A stretch of DNA of 64,000 bases from Chlorobiota bacterium (lineage in GTDB: Bacteria > Bacteroidota > Ignavibacteria > OLB7): contig CP065014.1 in the NCBI GenBank assembly GCA_016700335.1, positions 595,001-659,000 on the forward strand, read 5' to 3'. The number at the start of each line of letters is the position of its first letter. The stretch's first letter is position 1. Below are positions 9,366 through 18,682 of this stretch, piece by piece. Both the position numbers and the translations under genes were made by a program. The notes below the pieces were generated by a model. That model was given only the letters and a program-made list of their open reading frames with translations, was not told the DNA's origin and made no database searches.

Positions 9366-10067
9366 ATGAAAAGAATATTGTTATTTGCAAAAGAAGTATT
9401 TGGAAACCTAGATCAACTTGGTTATGCAATTGGGTATAATAGTTCTGGTGTTCTTCATAAGTATGCATCTGGTTTGCAAAAGCCTGGAGCAAAGCTTTTA
9501 GAACGTATGGCAGACGTTGGTTGTAATATACAATGGTTACTTACTGGTGAAGGGGAAATGTTTGCTGAGAATGATGCTGGATGGGATTTAAGAGAGAAAT
9601 CATTAGCAGCTAATTATGAAAAATCATTGACTTCAAAACCTGTTTTAAGTAGGAAAAGATTAGTTCCAATTATGTTAGAACCTACATCAGCTGGTTTGGG
9701 TAATAGAGTTGAAGGGTATGTTGATAAACAAGTTGATTTACACAGTTTTTTAACAGGTGATAAAGATGATGTGTTTTGTATTTATGCTAAAGGTGATTCT
9801 ATGATTGGTGCTGATATTTTTGATGGAGATATGGTTGTTGTAGATAGCTCTCTGCCTGTTCAGGAAGGTGACATTGTTGTTGCATATATGGAAGATAAGG
9901 GTGAACAAACAATTAAAAGGCTAAAATACTCTAACGGTTTTATTATGCTTGTTGCAGAAAATCCTAAATATCAGCCTATTAAAGTTGTCCCTAAGGATAT
10001 TAGAATAATGGGTGCTGTTACTAAAGTAATACATGACATTAAATCAGGAAAAAAAAGTAAAAGATAA
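9366..10067 (+). CDS. Self-cleaving XRE/S24 repressor (LexA/CI-like)
   Basis: 233 residues. The N-terminal ~65 residues look like a CI-type helix-turn-helix (LDQLGYAIGYNSSGVLHKYA ... ERMADVGCNIQWLLTGEGEM). The C-terminal half is a peptidase S24 domain with the nucleophile in AKGDSMIG (Ser145) and the general base in QTIKRLK (Lys184). A candidate Ala-Gly cleavage site (SAGLG, Ala109-Gly110) lies 35 residues before the serine, close to the spacing in E. coli LexA. It is therefore likely a DNA-damage-responsive, RecA-stimulated repressor. No prophage genes surround it, so its target regulon is unknown. Confidence 0.85.
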   Translation: MKRILLFAKEVFGNLDQLGYAIGYNSSGVLHKYASGLQKPGAKLLERMADVGCNIQWLLTGEGEMFAENDAGWDLREKSLAANYEKSLTSKPVLSRKRLVPIMLEPTSAGLGNRVEGYVDKQVDLHSFLTGDKDDVFCIYAKGDSMIGADIFDGDMVVVDSSLPVQEGDIVVAYMEDKGEQTIKRLKYSNGFIMLVAENPKYQPIKVVPKDIRIMGAVTKVIHDIKSGKKSKR

Positions 10068-10190
10068 CTTGGCTACTATTTCTTAAATAGGATTTACTCA
10101 ATCAATTTTAAAAAAAATAAAAATATATAGTACGCTTTTTCTTTATTTTTGGGTAATACTTAAGTTTAATTTATACAAATTCCTATAATT

Positions 10191-10547
10191 ATGATTGAAC
10201 AATACTTACCAGTGATATTAATGATTCTAGCTGGTCTAGGGTTTGGTTTAGTTTCAGTAAAAGCACATGAGTGGTTAGGTCCGCAAAAACCTAATAAAGA
10301 AAAATTAGAGACTTATGAATCTGGTATGAGGCCAATAACATCTTTAAAAGACAGATTTCCTGTTAAGTTTTATCTTGTTGGGATGTTGTTTATTCTTTTT
10401 GATATTGAAGTTGTTTTTATGTATCCATGGGCTGTTAACTTTAAAGAGCTTGGCACAAATGGGTTAATCTCAATGGTATTGTTCATAACAACATTATTTG
10501 CTGGTTATATTTATATATTGAAAAAAGGTGCATTAAAATGGGATTAA
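10191..10547 (+). CDS. nuoA: NADH-quinone oxidoreductase subunit A
   Basis: 118 residues with three transmembrane helices, the usual NuoA length. The conserved loop KLETYESGMRPI (about residues 38-49) and the acidic second helix FYLVGMLFILFDIEVVFMYPWA are clear. NuoA is a membrane subunit of complex I next to the quinone site. nuoB follows, but no nuoC-N genes do, so the rest of the complex must be encoded elsewhere. Confidence 0.95.
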   Translation: MIEQYLPVILMILAGLGFGLVSVKAHEWLGPQKPNKEKLETYESGMRPITSLKDRFPVKFYLVGMLFILFDIEVVFMYPWAVNFKELGTNGLISMVLFITTLFAGYIYILKKGALKWD

Positions 10548-10581
10548 ATTTAAAATTCATATGAAATTTAAAATTCATATG
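10546..10581 (+). repeat. 18-bp direct tandem duplication between nuoA and nuoB
   Basis: AAATTTAAAATTCATATG occurs twice with no gap (10546-10563 and 10564-10581), beginning within the nuoA stop codon. It probably arose by replication slippage. It adds to the nuoA-nuoB spacer and has no other evident role. Confidence 0.85.
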
Positions 10582-10638
10582 AGATAATTATTATGTTTTG
10601 TTTTTATAAAAAGATTAAAAATTAAAGTTTATATTTTT

Positions 10639-11134
10639 ATGATAGATCAATTAGAAAAAGAAGGTTTTATAACAACTACAGTTGAATCAGCAATAGGTTG
10701 GGCTCGTAAAAAATTCGATTTGGCCTATGCCATTAGGAATTTCTTGTTGTGCTATTGAGATGATGGCTTTTGCAGGACCTAGATTTGATTGCTCAAGATT
10801 TGGATCTGAGAGATTTTCTTTTTCTCCAAGACAAGCAGATTTATTAATTGTTGCAGGGACTGTAACTTATAAAATGGCTTGGGTTGTTAGGCAAATCTAT
10901 GATCAAATGCCAGAACCTAAATGGGTGCTTTCAATGGGTGCTTGTGCAAGTTCAGGTGGAATGTTTCGTTCTTATTCAGTTGTACAAGGTATTGACCAAT
11001 TTATCCCAGTTGATGTTTTTGTTGCAGGTTGCCCTCCAAGACCTGAAAATTTGATTCAAGGATTATTGCTTATTCAAGATCAAATTAAAAATGGTAGAAA
11101 CCCTATAACTGAAAGAGAAGCTATGTACGTTTAG
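10639..11134 (+). CDS. nuoB: NADH-quinone oxidoreductase subunit B, with an apparent frameshift
   Basis: The complex I iron-sulfur subunit that binds cluster N2. The ATG at 10639 opens MIDQLEKEGFITTTVES ... GWARK, then a run of six A (10708-10713) throws the frame into an early stop. Skipping one A gives NSIWPMPLGISCCAIEMMA and the rest of NuoB in the next frame to 11134. The N2 cysteines are present (SCCAIE, GACASSGG, AGCPPRPE). The corrected product is about 164 residues, a normal length. Either the sequence has an indel error, the gene is broken, or slippage on the A-run restores the frame. The downstream ATG at 10727 would remove the conserved N-terminus. Confidence 0.88.
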
Positions 11135-11254
11135 GTGTATTTAAAAATATTAATTTCCTTTTAATATTTATTAATTACAATAGTATATAAAACGATTGTG
11201 GAACTGTTTAAAATTAATAGATACTTATTTTTTTTTTAATAATAATATATTATT

Positions 11255-12826
11255 ATGCGTTTAATTTACTCATTTTTACTTTGCTTTCTAATTGTTAATT
11301 GCATACAAGCACAATCAACTACTTGGAGTAAAGATATTGCTCCAATTTTTTACAAAAATTGTGTTTCATGCCATAGAGCTGGTGGGATAGCTCCATTTAG
11401 TTTAACAACATATAATGAAGCAAGTTCAGTTTCAGCACTAATACCTTCTAAAGTTCTTGAAAGAAAAATGCCACCATGGCCCGCTGATCCTTCTTATCGT
11501 CATTATGTTGGTGAAAGAAGATTAACTGATATTGAGATTCAAAAAATTGTTTCTTGGGTTAGTGATGGAGCACCTTCTGGAGATTTAGGACAAGCACCTA
11601 ATCCACCTATTTTTAAAGATGGTTCAGAGTTAGGTACTCCTAGTTTATCATTAACAATGGATGAATATACTTCCGAAGCTGCAAAAGGTGGCAACGATGA
11701 GTACAGATATTTCGTAATTCCTTCTAACTTACCTATATTAAAATATGCTAAGGCAATTGAATTAATTCCTGGTAATAGAGAAATTGTACACCACGTACTA
11801 GTATTTCAAGATACTTCAAGAAAACCAAGGCTATTAGACCAAGCAGATCCTAAACCTGGTTTTAAGGGGTTTGGTGGAACAGGATCAACTACCACTCAAC
11901 TTATTGCAGCTTGGGTGCCTGGGTCACGACCAACTTATTTTCCTGCCGGTATGGGCATTCAATTGTTACCTAATACCGATATAATTTTACAGATTCATTA
12001 TCCTGCTGGCTCAATAGGTAAAAAAGATAAAACTAAAATCAACTTTTTATTTGATGATAGTCCTTTTATTAGACCATTATTTTTTAGTGATATAATTACT
12101 CATACTGCCCCAGTATTGCAGAATGGACCTTTGTTTATTCCTGCAAATAAAGTAAAAACATTTAATGCAAAGTATACAATTCCATTTGATGCAACTATTA
12201 CTCATATTGCTCCACATATGCATTTAATTGGTACTAAAATTAAATCATATGCAGTTACTCCAACAGGTGATACAATTCAATTGGTCAAAATAAATGATTG
12301 GGATTTTCATTGGCAAGGAAATTATGCATTTCAAAAACTAATTAAATTACCTAAAGGGAGTATTCTTTATGGTGAAGCAACTTATGATAATACTACTAAT
12401 AACACTCATAACCCAAACAAACCTCCAAAAGATGTTAGGCTTGGAGAATCTACTACAGATGAAATGATGCTTATTTATTTTGCATTTACTCTTTATTTTA
12501 ATGGAGATGAAAATGTTGTTATTGATACTACTAAATATTCTTCTGCACCTATTGAAATACGTAATAATAACAATAACAATTTTTTGATAGCTCCAAACAT
12601 TATTAGTAATAATCAGGCTTTTGCTAAATTTGATGTTGAAATAAATTCAAAAGCAACTTTAGAATTTTATAATTGTGAAGGAAAAATTGTTCAAAATTCT
12701 GAGGTGTTTGTATATAAAGGTTCAAATACAATTCTATTAAATACAACCGATTTATCTCCTGGAAAATATTGGGTACTACTTAAAGTGAATGGTTCTTCGA
12801 GTGGAAAAGATTTAATTATTGAATAG
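11255..12826 (+). CDS. Secreted cytochrome c / copper monooxygenase-like protein with T9SS tail
   Basis: 523 residues with a signal peptide (to about residue 20). A cytochrome c motif CVSCH (Cys36, Cys39, His40) and KMPPWPADPS with a possible axial Met72 form the heme domain. A central region resembles PHM/DBM-type type II copper monooxygenases: EIVHHVLVF (His179-His180), LQIHYPAGS (His248) and THIAPHMHLIG (His321, His323). An Asn-rich linker (about 430) precedes a T9SS type A sorting domain (NSKATLEFYN ... LSPGKYWVLLKVNG). It may oxidise an extracellular substrate using heme-delivered electrons; the substrate is unknown. Confidence 0.75.
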   Translation: MRLIYSFLLCFLIVNCIQAQSTTWSKDIAPIFYKNCVSCHRAGGIAPFSLTTYNEASSVSALIPSKVLERKMPPWPADPSYRHYVGERRLTDIEIQKIVSWVSDGAPSGDLGQAPNPPIFKDGSELGTPSLSLTMDEYTSEAAKGGNDEYRYFVIPSNLPILKYAKAIELIPGNREIVHHVLVFQDTSRKPRLLDQADPKPGFKGFGGTGSTTTQLIAAWVPGSRPTYFPAGMGIQLLPNTDIILQIHYPAGSIGKKDKTKINFLFDDSPFIRPLFFSDIITHTAPVLQNGPLFIPANKVKTFNAKYTIPFDATITHIAPHMHLIGTKIKSYAVTPTGDTIQLVKINDWDFHWQGNYAFQKLIKLPKGSILYGEATYDNTTNNTHNPNKPPKDVRLGESTTDEMMLIYFAFTLYFNGDENVVIDTTKYSSAPIEIRNNNNNNFLIAPNIISNNQAFAKFDVEINSKATLEFYNCEGKIVQNSEVFVYKGSNTILLNTTDLSPGKYWVLLKVNGSSSGKDLIIE

Positions 12827-12855
12827 TTCTAAAGTTAAATAATTAGTAAAATAAT

Positions 12856-12900
12856 CAGCATTCAATTTTTATATTTTAAATATTGAATGCTGTTTTTTTT
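12856..12900 (+). terminator. Strong Rho-independent terminator
   Basis: A perfect 11-bp stem (CAGCATTCAAT / ATTGAATGCTG) has a 15-nt loop followed by eight T. It ends the cytochrome/copper protein gene and separates it from the convergent SpoIID-like gene. Confidence 0.8.
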
Positions 12901-12941
12901 AGAAAAATTTAGTAATTATTATTGATTTTATTTTAAATTAT

Positions 12942-14009
12942 TTATTTATCTAAAAAATATTCCATATCTGTAATTATTGATACATTGGGAAAATAATATC
13001 TTAAAATATCCATTGGTGTAAATCCCTTTTTTGCTAACATTATCGCTCCTTCCTGACAAAGTCCTATTCTATGACCAAAGCCTTTACCATGAATTATAAA
13101 TTTCTTATTTCTTTTTTCAATTTTATCAACTGTGTTACTTAATATAATATTAAATCCAAATTCTCTACCAAATCTTATCTTAAAATTATCATCTATAAAT
13201 GGAGTTTCATTTGCAGATCTGAGGAATTCATCAACTCTAGTTGTGGATACTATTTCTCTTACCCATCTGTAATACTTACCCTTAGAACAGTTATTACATT
13301 CAATTGAGGAATATCCATACTCCTCATTATTCCATACTTCCAATGGAGTTAAAGTTCTACCCCCACAGTTGGCAGAATAATAACATGGAATTGTATCAAG
13401 TTTACCTAATCTAATTTTAAGTCCTTTTGAAATTGCAGTATAATGCTTTGAAGTGACAATTTTACTAAATGCTTTTTGGCAGTGAGTGTTATCACATAAA
13501 TCTACAGAATCATGTCTTGCTAAATGTGATACAAAATAGTTTCTCTGAAGTACTGATAAAGCAATCATGTATTCTATTGGTTCGGAAACGGAGGTTTCGC
13601 AAGCTAAGGTTGATGCTAAATAATCTTTAATTGGAACTTTTGATACTATATTTAACAAACCATTTGAACAACTAATATAAACAACCCCTCTAACTGTTCT
13701 TTTAATTAAAGAGTCTTTTTTTAAAGTTATAAATCCACCTGTTAAACTGGTTACTTTACATTTTGATAAAGTATCATAATTAATAATTATTTTATCCTCA
13801 AATGCTTTAATTGTAACAACTGAATCGAATACTTTTGAATTTAACTTTACACCTCTTATTGAATAAATTTTTAACTCAGATAACTCCCATCCTTTGAAAG
13901 TAATAATACTAACAGTATCTTTAAATCTATTACCAATTGCAAAAGCAAATGATTTAAATCCAAAAAATAAAATTAATAAAAGTATCACTTTCCTATAACA
14001 AGAATTCAA
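12942..14009 (-). CDS. SpoIID/LytB domain protein
   Basis: 355 residues with an N-terminal signal or anchor (about residues 7-25). The SpoIID/LytB blocks are clear: VPIKDYLASTLACE (about 122-135), LCDNTHCQKAFSK, YYSANCGGRTLTP and GKGFGHRIGLCQEGAIMLAKKG near the C-terminus. In Firmicutes SpoIID is a lytic transglycosylase that trims denuded glycan during engulfment; homologues in non-sporulating bacteria probably act in wall remodelling. The start is TTG at 14009, since no in-frame ATG precedes the signal segment. It lies 30 nt after the oxidoreductase gene stop on the same strand, suggesting an operon. Confidence 0.85.
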   Translation of the reverse strand: MNSCYRKVILLLILFFGFKSFAFAIGNRFKDTVSIITFKGWELSELKIYSIRGVKLNSKVFDSVVTIKAFEDKIIINYDTLSKCKVTSLTGGFITLKKDSLIKRTVRGVVYISCSNGLLNIVSKVPIKDYLASTLACETSVSEPIEYMIALSVLQRNYFVSHLARHDSVDLCDNTHCQKAFSKIVTSKHYTAISKGLKIRLGKLDTIPCYYSANCGGRTLTPLEVWNNEEYGYSSIECNNCSKGKYYRWVREIVSTTRVDEFLRSANETPFIDDNFKIRFGREFGFNIILSNTVDKIEKRNKKFIIHGKGFGHRIGLCQEGAIMLAKKGFTPMDILRYYFPNVSIITDMEYFLDK

Positions 14010-14039
14010 AATATAAATCGATTTTTTAAGTTATAATTT

Positions 14040-15035
14040 TTATTTGTTCAGATTTGTCTCAGCAATTTTTGATAGAATCGATTCAGCAACAAATAAATTA
14101 TATTTACCTTCATTTAATGTTACTTCGGATGGAGTATTATTTTTAATAGAATTGATAAAAGAATTTAACTCCATTAGAATTGCATTGACTTTATCAATTT
14201 CAGGTTTCTCATAAAAAATATTCTTAGTTCCATTAGCTCCAGCAATTGATGTAATAATATTTGTTTTATCCAAATCGAATCCATTTGTCATTCTAAAAAC
14301 TTCAATTGATGGCTGAATGAAATCCATAGAAATATAACTGTCTTGTGCAAACAACCTCATTTTCCTTAAAGGTGTGTTTGAAATTCTACTTGAAGTTAAA
14401 TTTGCTACACAATTATTCTCAAATTCTAATCTTGCATTTGCTATATCTATTTCATTACTTAAAACTGACACACCACTAGCTCTAATCTCTTTTAAAGGTG
14501 ATTTAACCAAGTTAACAACCAAATCAATATCATGAATCATTAAATCAAGAATTACAGATACATCTGTTGCTCGAGGTGAAAACTGTGAGAGCCTATGAGA
14601 TTCAATAAACATTGGTGCTGGATTATATTTTACTGCTCCAGTAAAAGCAGGGTTATACCTTTCAACATGACCAATTTGAATTATAACCTTAGAGTTTTTC
14701 TCTAAAATATAAAGTTCTTCTGCCTCTAATGAATTTGCAGTAACTGGTTTTTCTATAAAGCAATGTTTATTGTTTTTTATTGATTGAACTGCTATTTCAA
14801 AATGAGTAGAAGTTGGAGTTACAATGTCAATTGCGTCATTAAAGGATATAATATCTTCAATTGACTTGTAATTTATAATACCATGCTCGTCAGCAAGATT
14901 TTGTGCGGTCTCAGTATTAATATCATAAACGCCAGTCAACTCAGCATCATTTACTTGTTTCCAAAGTTTAGTATGAATTTTACCTAAATGACCAGAACCA
15001 ATTACTCCAACTTTAATTTTATTATTCAATTTCAA
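14040..15035 (-). CDS. Gfo/Idh/MocA family oxidoreductase
   Basis: 331 residues. An N-terminal Rossmann fold (VGVIGSGHLGKIHTKLWK) and the HCFIEKPVTAN motif with the conserved Lys characterise this NAD(P)-dependent sugar or cyclitol dehydrogenase family. A C-terminal alpha/beta domain follows (MIHDIDLVVNLVKSP). The substrate cannot be told. Family members often act on UDP-sugars or inositols. It lies upstream of the SpoIID-like gene in an apparent two-gene operon. Confidence 0.88.
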   Translation of the reverse strand: MKLNNKIKVGVIGSGHLGKIHTKLWKQVNDAELTGVYDINTETAQNLADEHGIINYKSIEDIISFNDAIDIVTPTSTHFEIAVQSIKNNKHCFIEKPVTANSLEAEELYILEKNSKVIIQIGHVERYNPAFTGAVKYNPAPMFIESHRLSQFSPRATDVSVILDLMIHDIDLVVNLVKSPLKEIRASGVSVLSNEIDIANARLEFENNCVANLTSSRISNTPLRKMRLFAQDSYISMDFIQPSIEVFRMTNGFDLDKTNIITSIAGANGTKNIFYEKPEIDKVNAILMELNSFINSIKNNTPSEVTLNEGKYNLFVAESILSKIAETNLNK

Positions 15036-15300
15036 GAGTTTTAATTTGATTACAAAATTACTTATTTCTTTAAATTGAAACGGTATGTATTAATTATTAT
15101 TATTCAACAAAGGAATTCATATCTTTATATATAATAATGAGAAATTTTGTTGATTAAAATTTTCCTTTATTAATTTTGAAATATTAATTTAATTAAGTTT
15201 TGTTTTTTAATCAATTTAATTGTTAAAATTAAATTTTTTTGATTGATTTTATTTAGATACAATATTTAATTCTAAAGATAATATAATATAATAATAGTAT

Positions 15301-15963
15301 ATGTGTGGCAGATTTTCATTAGCAATTGATATTGAAGAATTTCTTGAGTCTTTAGGTTTTGGAGTAATACCTCAACTTAAACATCCAAGAGAATATAACA
15401 TTGCACCAAGCCAACCTGTGTTAGCTTTAATAGCTGATCCTATGCCTCGAATAGATATTCTACAATGGGGATTTATTCCCACATGGGCAAAGCCTGATTT
15501 AGATATAAAGCCTGTTATAAATGCAAGAGGGGAGACTATAAGTGAAAAGCCTTTTTTTCGTGGTGCTTTTAAAAGTGCTCGTTGTGCGGTTATAGCTGAT
15601 GGATATTATGAATGGCAAAAAAATGCAAACGAGAAAATTCCTTATAGAATAACTATGAAAGATGGTGAACCGTTTGCAATAGCTTCTCTGTGGTCATCAC
15701 CCAAAATGATTGATGGTAGCTCCGCCCATACATGTGCCTTAGTAACAACAGATTCAAATAATTACTTACAACAAATTCATAATAGAATGCCCGTTATTTT
15801 ATCACCTGAAGATATTAATGTTTGGCTAGATCCAAAGGCAACTGAACGTGAATTAAAAACAATAATCAAATGTTATCCAGATGAACTTATGAATGCATAT
15901 CAAGTATCTAATCTTGTTAACTCACCAGCAAACAATTTGGCAAATTGTATAATACCAGTTTAA
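15301..15963 (+). CDS. SRAP domain protein (YedK/HMCES-like)
   Basis: 220 residues. SRAP proteins covalently capture abasic sites in single-stranded DNA through Cys2. All active-site elements are visible: MCGRFSL with Cys2 after Met removal, INARGET (Asn74, Arg76), GYYEW (Glu104), and QIHNRMPVIL (His160). The length is standard. hutI begins 36 nt downstream on the same strand, with no evident functional connection. Confidence 0.93.
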   Translation: MCGRFSLAIDIEEFLESLGFGVIPQLKHPREYNIAPSQPVLALIADPMPRIDILQWGFIPTWAKPDLDIKPVINARGETISEKPFFRGAFKSARCAVIADGYYEWQKNANEKIPYRITMKDGEPFAIASLWSSPKMIDGSSAHTCALVTTDSNNYLQQIHNRMPVILSPEDINVWLDPKATERELKTIIKCYPDELMNAYQVSNLVNSPANNLANCIIPV

Positions 15964-15999
15964 TTTGTAAATTTTCAGAAAATAATAAATTTTAAAAGT

Positions 16000-17235
16000 A
16001 TGAGAACTTGTTTGAAAAATATATCAACTCTAGTAACTGTTGAATCACCATTAATGAGAAGAAGTGGAAATCAAATGCAAGATATTGGAGTTATTAAAAA
16101 TGCTGATGTAGTTATTAACAATGATATAATTGAATTTGCTGGAACATCAGAATTAAATACTAATTCCGATTATGATGTTATAATTGATTGTTCAAATAAA
16201 ACTGTAGTGCCAGGTTTTGTTGATTCACATACTCATATTGTCTTTTCTGGTGAAAGATCTGGTGAGTTAGTTAAAAGATTGAAAGGAGTAACATATATGC
16301 AAATAGCTGAAGAAGGAGGTGGAATAAAAAGTACTATGATGTCAGTTAGAAAAACATCTAAACAAGAGATTTTACAAAAAGCAAAAATGTTAGCTTTGAG
16401 CTCTTTTAAATATGGCACAACCACCATTGAAATTAAAAGTGGATATGGATTGGATTACATTAATGAAATTAAATTATTAGAAGTTATTTCTGATTTAAAA
16501 CTTGAAACACCACAAACTATTGTTGCAACTTTTTTAGGAGCTCATGATATTCCACCAGAATATTCAATTAACCGTACTGGCTATATAAATGAGATAACTG
16601 AACAAATGCTCCCTGAAATTAGTAAAAGAAATTTGGCAACTTTTTGTGATGTATTTTCTGATAATGGATATTTTACTACTAATGAAGCAAGGCAAATATT
16701 TCTAGCAGCAAAGCAATATGGATTACAATTAAAACTGCATGCAGATGAATTATCTTCCTTTGGTGGTGCTGAGCTTGCTAGTGAAGTAGGTGCTATATCT
16801 GCTGATCATTTATTAAGAATTTCAAATGAGGGTATTCTATCAATGTTAAACAATAATGTAGTTGCAACATTACTTCCTGGGACAGCTTTCTTCCTTGGTT
16901 TAGATTATGCACCAGCAAGAAAAATGATTTCAGAAGGGCTTTGTGTTGCGCTTGGAAGTGATTGTAACCCAGGCTCAAATATGTGTGAGAATTTACAAAT
17001 GACAATGGCACTTGCAACAATGGGAATGAAGATGACTATTGAAGAGACAATTTGTGCTGTCACAATAAATGGTGCTGCTGCTTTAGGTTTAGCAGATAAA
17101 ATTGGATCTATTGAAGTTGGAAAAAACGCAGATATGTTAATTTTTAATTGTGAAGATTATCCTGAAATTGTTTATCATTATGGAATTAACATGATTTCAG
17201 GAATAGTAAAAAATGGGGTTTTTTACAAAAATTAA
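16000..17235 (+). CDS. hutI: Imidazolonepropionase
   Basis: 411 residues, full length. It hydrolyses 4-imidazolone-5-propionate to formiminoglutamate in histidine degradation. Amidohydrolase metal motifs are present: VDSHTHIVFSGERSGE near residue 70, EIKSGYGL, LKLHADELSSFGGAELA, SADHLLR, and ALGSDCNPGSN with the catalytic Asp. No other hut genes lie in the window, so the pathway is scattered or incomplete here. Confidence 0.93.
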   Translation: MRTCLKNISTLVTVESPLMRRSGNQMQDIGVIKNADVVINNDIIEFAGTSELNTNSDYDVIIDCSNKTVVPGFVDSHTHIVFSGERSGELVKRLKGVTYMQIAEEGGGIKSTMMSVRKTSKQEILQKAKMLALSSFKYGTTTIEIKSGYGLDYINEIKLLEVISDLKLETPQTIVATFLGAHDIPPEYSINRTGYINEITEQMLPEISKRNLATFCDVFSDNGYFTTNEARQIFLAAKQYGLQLKLHADELSSFGGAELASEVGAISADHLLRISNEGILSMLNNNVVATLLPGTAFFLGLDYAPARKMISEGLCVALGSDCNPGSNMCENLQMTMALATMGMKMTIEETICAVTINGAAALGLADKIGSIEVGKNADMLIFNCEDYPEIVYHYGINMISGIVKNGVFYKN

Positions 17236-17250
17236 TTTAATAAAAAATAG

Positions 17251-18639
17251 TTATTTAGTTAAGTCAATAATAGTTTGTTTGAAAATTGCTGGTAACCTTT
17301 TTGATTGTTTAAGAACTGATTTTAAAGTAAAATGAATTTGTTCATTCATCTTTTGTGTTAACAAAATTGCAGTTGCAAATGTCCCAATTGAAACTCCTTG
17401 AGCCATACCAACAGAACCTTCAAACCAAGTTAATATAATCCCAGACAACAACAGTATTATTGTACCAATTAGAGTACCATAAAAAAGTTCCTTTGATTTA
17501 CCAATTCCAAGCAAAACTGCAGAAGGTACTATTATAAATGGCATTGCAACTCCACTTGTAAAAAGCCATTGAAATTCATGTACAGCGGTTGAATATTTTG
17601 GCATTATTGTATCAACTATAACAGGAGCTAAAAAAATTAATGAAACTGTAATTGGTAAAAAGAATACAAATAATAAGGCAGTTGCTAGAATTGCTTTTGC
17701 TTCAACTGATTCATGTTTACCTGTTGAGTTTGCCCTAGAAACTGCTGGCACTAATAACAATTGAACTGCATCTCGTATGGCATCAAATGTTCTATAAAAT
17801 AATCTTGCAGCATTGTAGATACCTGCCACTGTTCCCCCTCTTATTGCGCTAACTATTGCTACATCTCCTTGTTGTTGTAAAACTGTTAGAATACCTGTTC
17901 CACCTTGGTGTATGCCAATCTGAATTATTTTTTTAAATGATGTTATGAATTCATTTTTAATTCTTATTCTTGTTCTAACGTTATTTGTTTTTGATTTTAA
18001 AGATCTAATTATGTCTGGTGTGCAAACAAAAAATCCGCATAAAGAACTCAGAATAAAAGCATAGTAATTATAGTTAATAAGTAACTCAGCATTATTTAAT
18101 TTATTGTTAGAATACCCCCAATACATAAGCCAAACAATTGGCAAGAAGTAAGCTAAATCTACAATAAATATAGTGGCAATTCTATAAAAAATTTGTAAAA
18201 TTCTAATTGAAATATTTCTAATTATTGTACTTAAAATCATCAAAGCCATTATTGGAAAAGCAAATGACAAATTTGGTGTTTTAAATAATGTTTCTAAGGG
18301 TAAAGCAAATAAAATTACTACCCAAGTCACGGTAAGGCAAAATAATGTATATATTATTGTTGAAGCCACAATCAATGGAGCAATACCACTTTTAGTTTCA
18401 GAGCCAAGTTTTACCATTGGTTGAAGTACAAAAAAATCTGCTACAATTGATATAATCATAAATATCATTTGAGTAACAGTCCAAATAGCCCATTCATTTT
18501 GAGGTAAAGTTTTTAAGGGAATTAGAACCATTGCTACTCCATATATTAATGGAAGCACTTTATCTGCACCTGCCCAAAAGGCAAGCCAAAGCGGGGAAGG
18601 TCTTGAATCTTCTGTAATATTAACTGCATTATTGTTCAA
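17251..18639 (-). CDS. Wzx/MATE-like polysaccharide flippase family membrane protein
   Basis: 462 residues with about 12 hydrophobic helices and an overall pattern of the MOP superfamily (oligosaccharide flippases and MATE exporters). FYRTFDAIRDAVQLLLVPAVSRA and the short loops fit Wzx-type proteins. Start is TTG at 18639; an upstream in-frame stop precedes any ATG and the next Met is far into the protein. No glycosyltransferases lie nearby, so the cargo is unknown. Confidence 0.65.
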   Translation of the reverse strand: MNNNAVNITEDSRPSPLWLAFWAGADKVLPLIYGVAMVLIPLKTLPQNEWAIWTVTQMIFMIISIVADFFVLQPMVKLGSETKSGIAPLIVASTIIYTLFCLTVTWVVILFALPLETLFKTPNLSFAFPIMALMILSTIIRNISIRILQIFYRIATIFIVDLAYFLPIVWLMYWGYSNNKLNNAELLINYNYYAFILSSLCGFFVCTPDIIRSLKSKTNNVRTRIRIKNEFITSFKKIIQIGIHQGGTGILTVLQQQGDVAIVSAIRGGTVAGIYNAARLFYRTFDAIRDAVQLLLVPAVSRANSTGKHESVEAKAILATALLFVFFLPITVSLIFLAPVIVDTIMPKYSTAVHEFQWLFTSGVAMPFIIVPSAVLLGIGKSKELFYGTLIGTIILLLSGIILTWFEGSVGMAQGVSIGTFATAILLTQKMNEQIHFTLKSVLKQSKRLPAIFKQTIIDLTK

Positions 18640-18682
18640 ATAATTGTTTAAATCAAATTTTCAATAGAAAACATATTATACT

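Noticed and set aside
9366..10067. Prophage repressor marking an integrated phage
   Set aside because: No integrase, structural or replication phage genes in the surrounding sequence.
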